8,362 nt of DNA from JAKOQB01 sp050258235 (lineage in GTDB: Bacteria; Pseudomonadota; Gammaproteobacteria; Burkholderiales; Burkholderiaceae_F). Position numbers and translations under genes: made by a program. How positions within the stretch are numbered: the first letter of the stretch is position 1; every line of letters starts with the position of its first letter. The notes under the pieces are model-generated. The model saw nothing but the letters and a program-made list of their open reading frames with translations, had not been told where the DNA came from and ran no database searches. This document shows positions 6,288-8,362 of the stretch, one piece after another. The DNA lies in NCBI GenBank assembly GCA_050258235.1, contig JBLMYK010000132.1, forward strand, positions 1-8,362, in the 5' to 3' direction.

Positions 6288-6316
6288 AAAGGGCCGCGGG
6301 GACGCGGCCCTTTCTT
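6288..6316 (+). terminator. Intrinsic terminator inside the operon
   Basis: AAAGGGCCGCG (6288-6298) pairs perfectly with CGCGGCCCTTT (6303-6313) around a GGGA loop, giving an 11-bp GC-rich stem followed by CTT. It starts 19 nt after the dehydrogenase stop and ends less than 10 nt before the cytochrome start. As the two genes are otherwise tightly spaced in one direction, it likely ends most transcripts after the dehydrogenase and allows limited read-through. The short, interrupted U-tract fits partial termination. Confidence 0.8.
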
Positions 6317-6324
6317 ATGAGTTG

Positions 6325-6906
6325 ATGATGAAGCTGAATCATTTGTTGAGTGTTTGTGTATCGCTGGCTGCGGTGTCCGTTGCGCACGCGCAGGACGTCG
6401 AGGCCGGACGGAAGAAGGCCGAGGCCTGCATCGCCTGCCACGGCGCGGACGGCAATTCGAAGTCGCCGCAGATCCCCATTCTGGCTGGGCAGTCGGCGCG
6501 TTACATCTACGTGGAGATCAAGGACATCAAGGAAGGTCGCAGGTCCGAGCCGCAGACGGAGCCGTTCGTCAAGAACCTGTCGCGCGAGGACATGTTCGAT
6601 ATCGCGGCCTTCTTCTCCGCGCAGAAGCCCCGGTCGCCCGACTACAACGCCGACCCGGCCAAGATCGCGCGCGGCCGAGCGAAAGCCGAGGAGACGCTGT
6701 GCACGATGTGCCACCTCGGCGGTTTCAAAGGGCAGAACGAGGTCCCGCGCGTAGCGGGCCAGCATCCGGCCTACGTGATCAAGCAGCTGCAGGACTTCAA
6801 GCACGCCCGCCGCACCAACGACGGCGGCAACATGCACGCCGTGGCCAAGACACTGTCCGACCAGGACATCGACGATCTCGCGGACTTCCTGTCGACGCTC
6901 GACTGA
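6325..6906 (+). CDS. Di-haem cytochrome c (c4-like), periplasmic
   Basis: The 193-aa product has a signal peptide (about 1-22, ending VAHAQ) and two class I cytochrome domains with CIACH (35-39) and CTMCH (126-130). Each has the LAGQ/VAGQ...Y...KDIK/QLQDFK and LS..D...IAAFFS/LADFLS pattern of the c4 family. It is the probable electron acceptor of the preceding quinoprotein, delivering electrons to a terminal oxidase. In domain 2, M170 sits seven residues before L177 as the axial ligand. In domain 1 the equivalent loop (about 74-84) has no methionine and is two residues shorter. ATG 6325 is preferred over TTG 6322; ATG 6328 is also possible. Ribosome-site sequence is weak (GAG only) because the terminator hairpin ends just upstream. 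The stop overlaps the next start by one base (TGATG). Confidence 0.92.
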   Translation: MMKLNHLLSVCVSLAAVSVAHAQDVEAGRKKAEACIACHGADGNSKSPQIPILAGQSARYIYVEIKDIKEGRRSEPQTEPFVKNLSREDMFDIAAFFSAQKPRSPDYNADPAKIARGRAKAEETLCTMCHLGGFKGQNEVPRVAGQHPAYVIKQLQDFKHARRTNDGGNMHAVAKTLSDQDIDDLADFLSTLD

Positions 6907-8362
6907 TGCCCGGCGCCCGATGGGCGCTGCCGGCGGCGAAGTCCGTCGTCGCCGCCTGCGTGCTGGTCGGCTTCTTAGGCGCCAGGGCGCAGCAGACGCT
7001 GCCGCCGGTCGAGGTGGTCGGCACCACGCCGCTCGCCGGCAGCGATCAGCCGCTGCGTGAAGTCGCCGGCAACGCGCGCACTTATTCCTCGCGCGATCTG
7101 GGTGAAGGGGCGGGAATCGCCGGCTTTCTCGGTGATCGCGCCGCGAGTTTTACCGTCGAGGATCCGCAGGGGAATCGCGCGGCCGCGGAGATCAGCTACC
7201 GCGGATTCACCGCGTCGCCGCTGCTGGGGGCGGCGCAGGGACTTTCGGTGTTCGTGGATGGCGTGCGCGTCAACGAAGCGTTCGGCGACATCGTCAACTG
7301 GGACCTGATTCCGCGCAACGCGGTCGCGAGCGTCAGCGTGATGCCGGGATCGAACGCCGTGTTCGGACTGAACACGCTGGGCGGCGCATTGGCGCTGGCG
7401 ACGAAGAGCGGCACCACGCATCCCGGCACCGAGATCGATGCCGGTCTGGGCAGCTGGGGTCGGCGCTCGATGGACATCGCGCACGGCAGCGCCGGCCGAT
7501 CGGTCGATGGATTTTTCGCGGCATCGATCCAGGACGAGCGCGGCTGGCGCGAGCACTCGGCCACGCGCCTGCGCCAGTTCTTCGGCGAGCTTGGGTGGCG
7601 CGACGAGCGCACGCGGCTGCGGCTCACGGTCAACGCGGCCGACAACAGCCTGAACGGCACCCAGGCGCTGCCGCTGAGTTTTCTCGACACACCGCGCGCG
7701 GCGTACACCTGGCCCGACTGGACGACGAACCGGCTGGCCGCGGTCACGATTACCGCGGCGCGCACGATTGGCGTGGAGCAGAGCCTTAGCGCAAGCGTCT
7801 TCGCGCGGCGCCTGCGCACCGATGGACTGAACAGCAACGTCAACGACGCGTGCACCGATACCGACTGCAGCGGCAATGCACTGAACGATGCCTTTTCGAG
7901 CGACGAACGCCGCACGGGTGTCGGCGTGCAGTGGCTTTGGCGCAATCGCGTCGCCGGGCTGAGCAACCGGACGCTCGCCGGCGCGACCTTCGAGGCCGGG
8001 CGGGTGCATTTCGTCGGTACCGAGCAGCCGGCGCAGTTCGACACAACCCGCGGCACCGAGCCGGTGGGCGATTTCGCGGTGACCGTCGCTGCGCGGACCG
8101 AGCACCGCTACCGCACCGTCTTCGTCACCGACACGCTCTCGCTGACCGACGCCCTGCATGTGACCTTGTCCGGCACGCACCTGGCGACCCGCGTGTCGGT
8201 CCGCGATGCGAGCGGCGACGCGCCCGATCTGAACGGCGACCACCGTTTCGGTCGCTTCAATCGTGCGCTCGGCGCCGCGTGGTCGCCCGACGCCGCCGTG
8301 ACGGGTTTCGCGTCGTTCAGCGAAGGCCTGCGTGCACCGACCGCGATCGAACTGACCTGCGC
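6906..8362 (+). CDS. TonB-dependent outer-membrane receptor (3' end outside window)
   Basis: The frame is open from ATG 6906 to the window end (485 codons plus 2 nt). A signal peptide of about 28 residues (ending LGARAQ) is followed by a TonB-box-like PPVEVVGT (33-40). The plug domain then runs to FGLNTLGGALALATKSG (about 153-169), with DGVRVNEAFGDIVNWDLIP in the middle, and alternating amphipathic beta-barrel strands follow. The C-terminal barrel is missing because the window ends. It imports a scarce ligand across the outer membrane using TonB energy. Linkage to an Asp-x-Asp PQQ dehydrogenase suggests uptake of a metal (lanthanide) complex or PQQ itself, but the ligand cannot be read from sequence. 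The start overlaps the cytochrome stop by one base with no clear Shine-Dalgarno, so translation is probably coupled. Confidence 0.93.
   Translation, partial: MPGARWALPAAKSVVAACVLVGFLGARAQQTLPPVEVVGTTPLAGSDQPLREVAGNARTYSSRDLGEGAGIAGFLGDRAASFTVEDPQGNRAAAEISYRGFTASPLLGAAQGLSVFVDGVRVNEAFGDIVNWDLIPRNAVASVSVMPGSNAVFGLNTLGGALALATKSGTTHPGTEIDAGLGSWGRRSMDIAHGSAGRSVDGFFAASIQDERGWREHSATRLRQFFGELGWRDERTRLRLTVNAADNSLNGTQALPLSFLDTPRAAYTWPDWTTNRLAAVTITAARTIGVEQSLSASVFARRLRTDGLNSNVNDACTDTDCSGNALNDAFSSDERRTGVGVQWLWRNRVAGLSNRTLAGATFEAGRVHFVGTEQPAQFDTTRGTEPVGDFAVTVAARTEHRYRTVFVTDTLSLTDALHVTLSGTHLATRVSVRDASGDAPDLNGDHRFGRFNRALGAAWSPDAAVTGFASFSEGLRAPTAIELTC

Overview
The window reads as a GC-rich chromosomal segment from a proteobacterium. 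The tRNA-Ser type and the periplasmic quinoprotein/cytochrome c set fit a betaproteobacterium (Rhodocyclales/Burkholderiales-like) best, but taxonomy is inference from style only. Nearly all the DNA is coding, and most products carry Sec or Tat export signals, so this is mainly a periplasmic redox locus beside a tRNA locus.

Left end (1-314): an intact tRNA-Ser(GCT) at 221-314 is preceded by a second copy. That copy is identical over 70 nt, then breaks off inside its T-loop at position 70. A palindrome-rich block of about 110 bp with four stem-loops follows. The tRNA-like 3' half partly resumes (183-192) before the intact tRNA begins. A 47-codon ORF spans this block.

Middle (320-2743): a minus-strand cytochrome b561 (four-helix, di-haem b) ends 5 nt from the tRNA. 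A 324-bp divergent gap separates it from a plus-strand, Tat-exported multicopper oxidase that has all four copper motifs.

Right part (2751-8362): a minus-strand pair (secreted ankyrin-repeat protein, then a seven-bladed YVTN beta-propeller protein, overlapping as ATGA) is divergently placed against a plus-strand set. The plus-strand set is a PQQ-dependent type I alcohol dehydrogenase, a di-haem cytochrome c and a TonB-dependent receptor cut by the window edge. The dehydrogenase carries the Asp-x-Asp signature of lanthanide-dependent enzymes. The likely arrangement is periplasmic alcohol oxidation by the quinoprotein, electron transfer to the c-type cytochrome, and uptake of a scarce cofactor or metal complex by the receptor. 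The beta-propeller resembles accessory proteins that recur beside PQQ-dependent catabolic genes. A strong intrinsic terminator lies between the dehydrogenase and the cytochrome gene, suggesting that the downstream genes are expressed at a lower level from the same promoter.

The points most worth a second look are the interrupted tRNA with its structured insert, the Asp-x-Asp dehydrogenase with its linked receptor, the intra-operon terminator, and the first haem domain of the cytochrome, which lacks the usual axial methionine.
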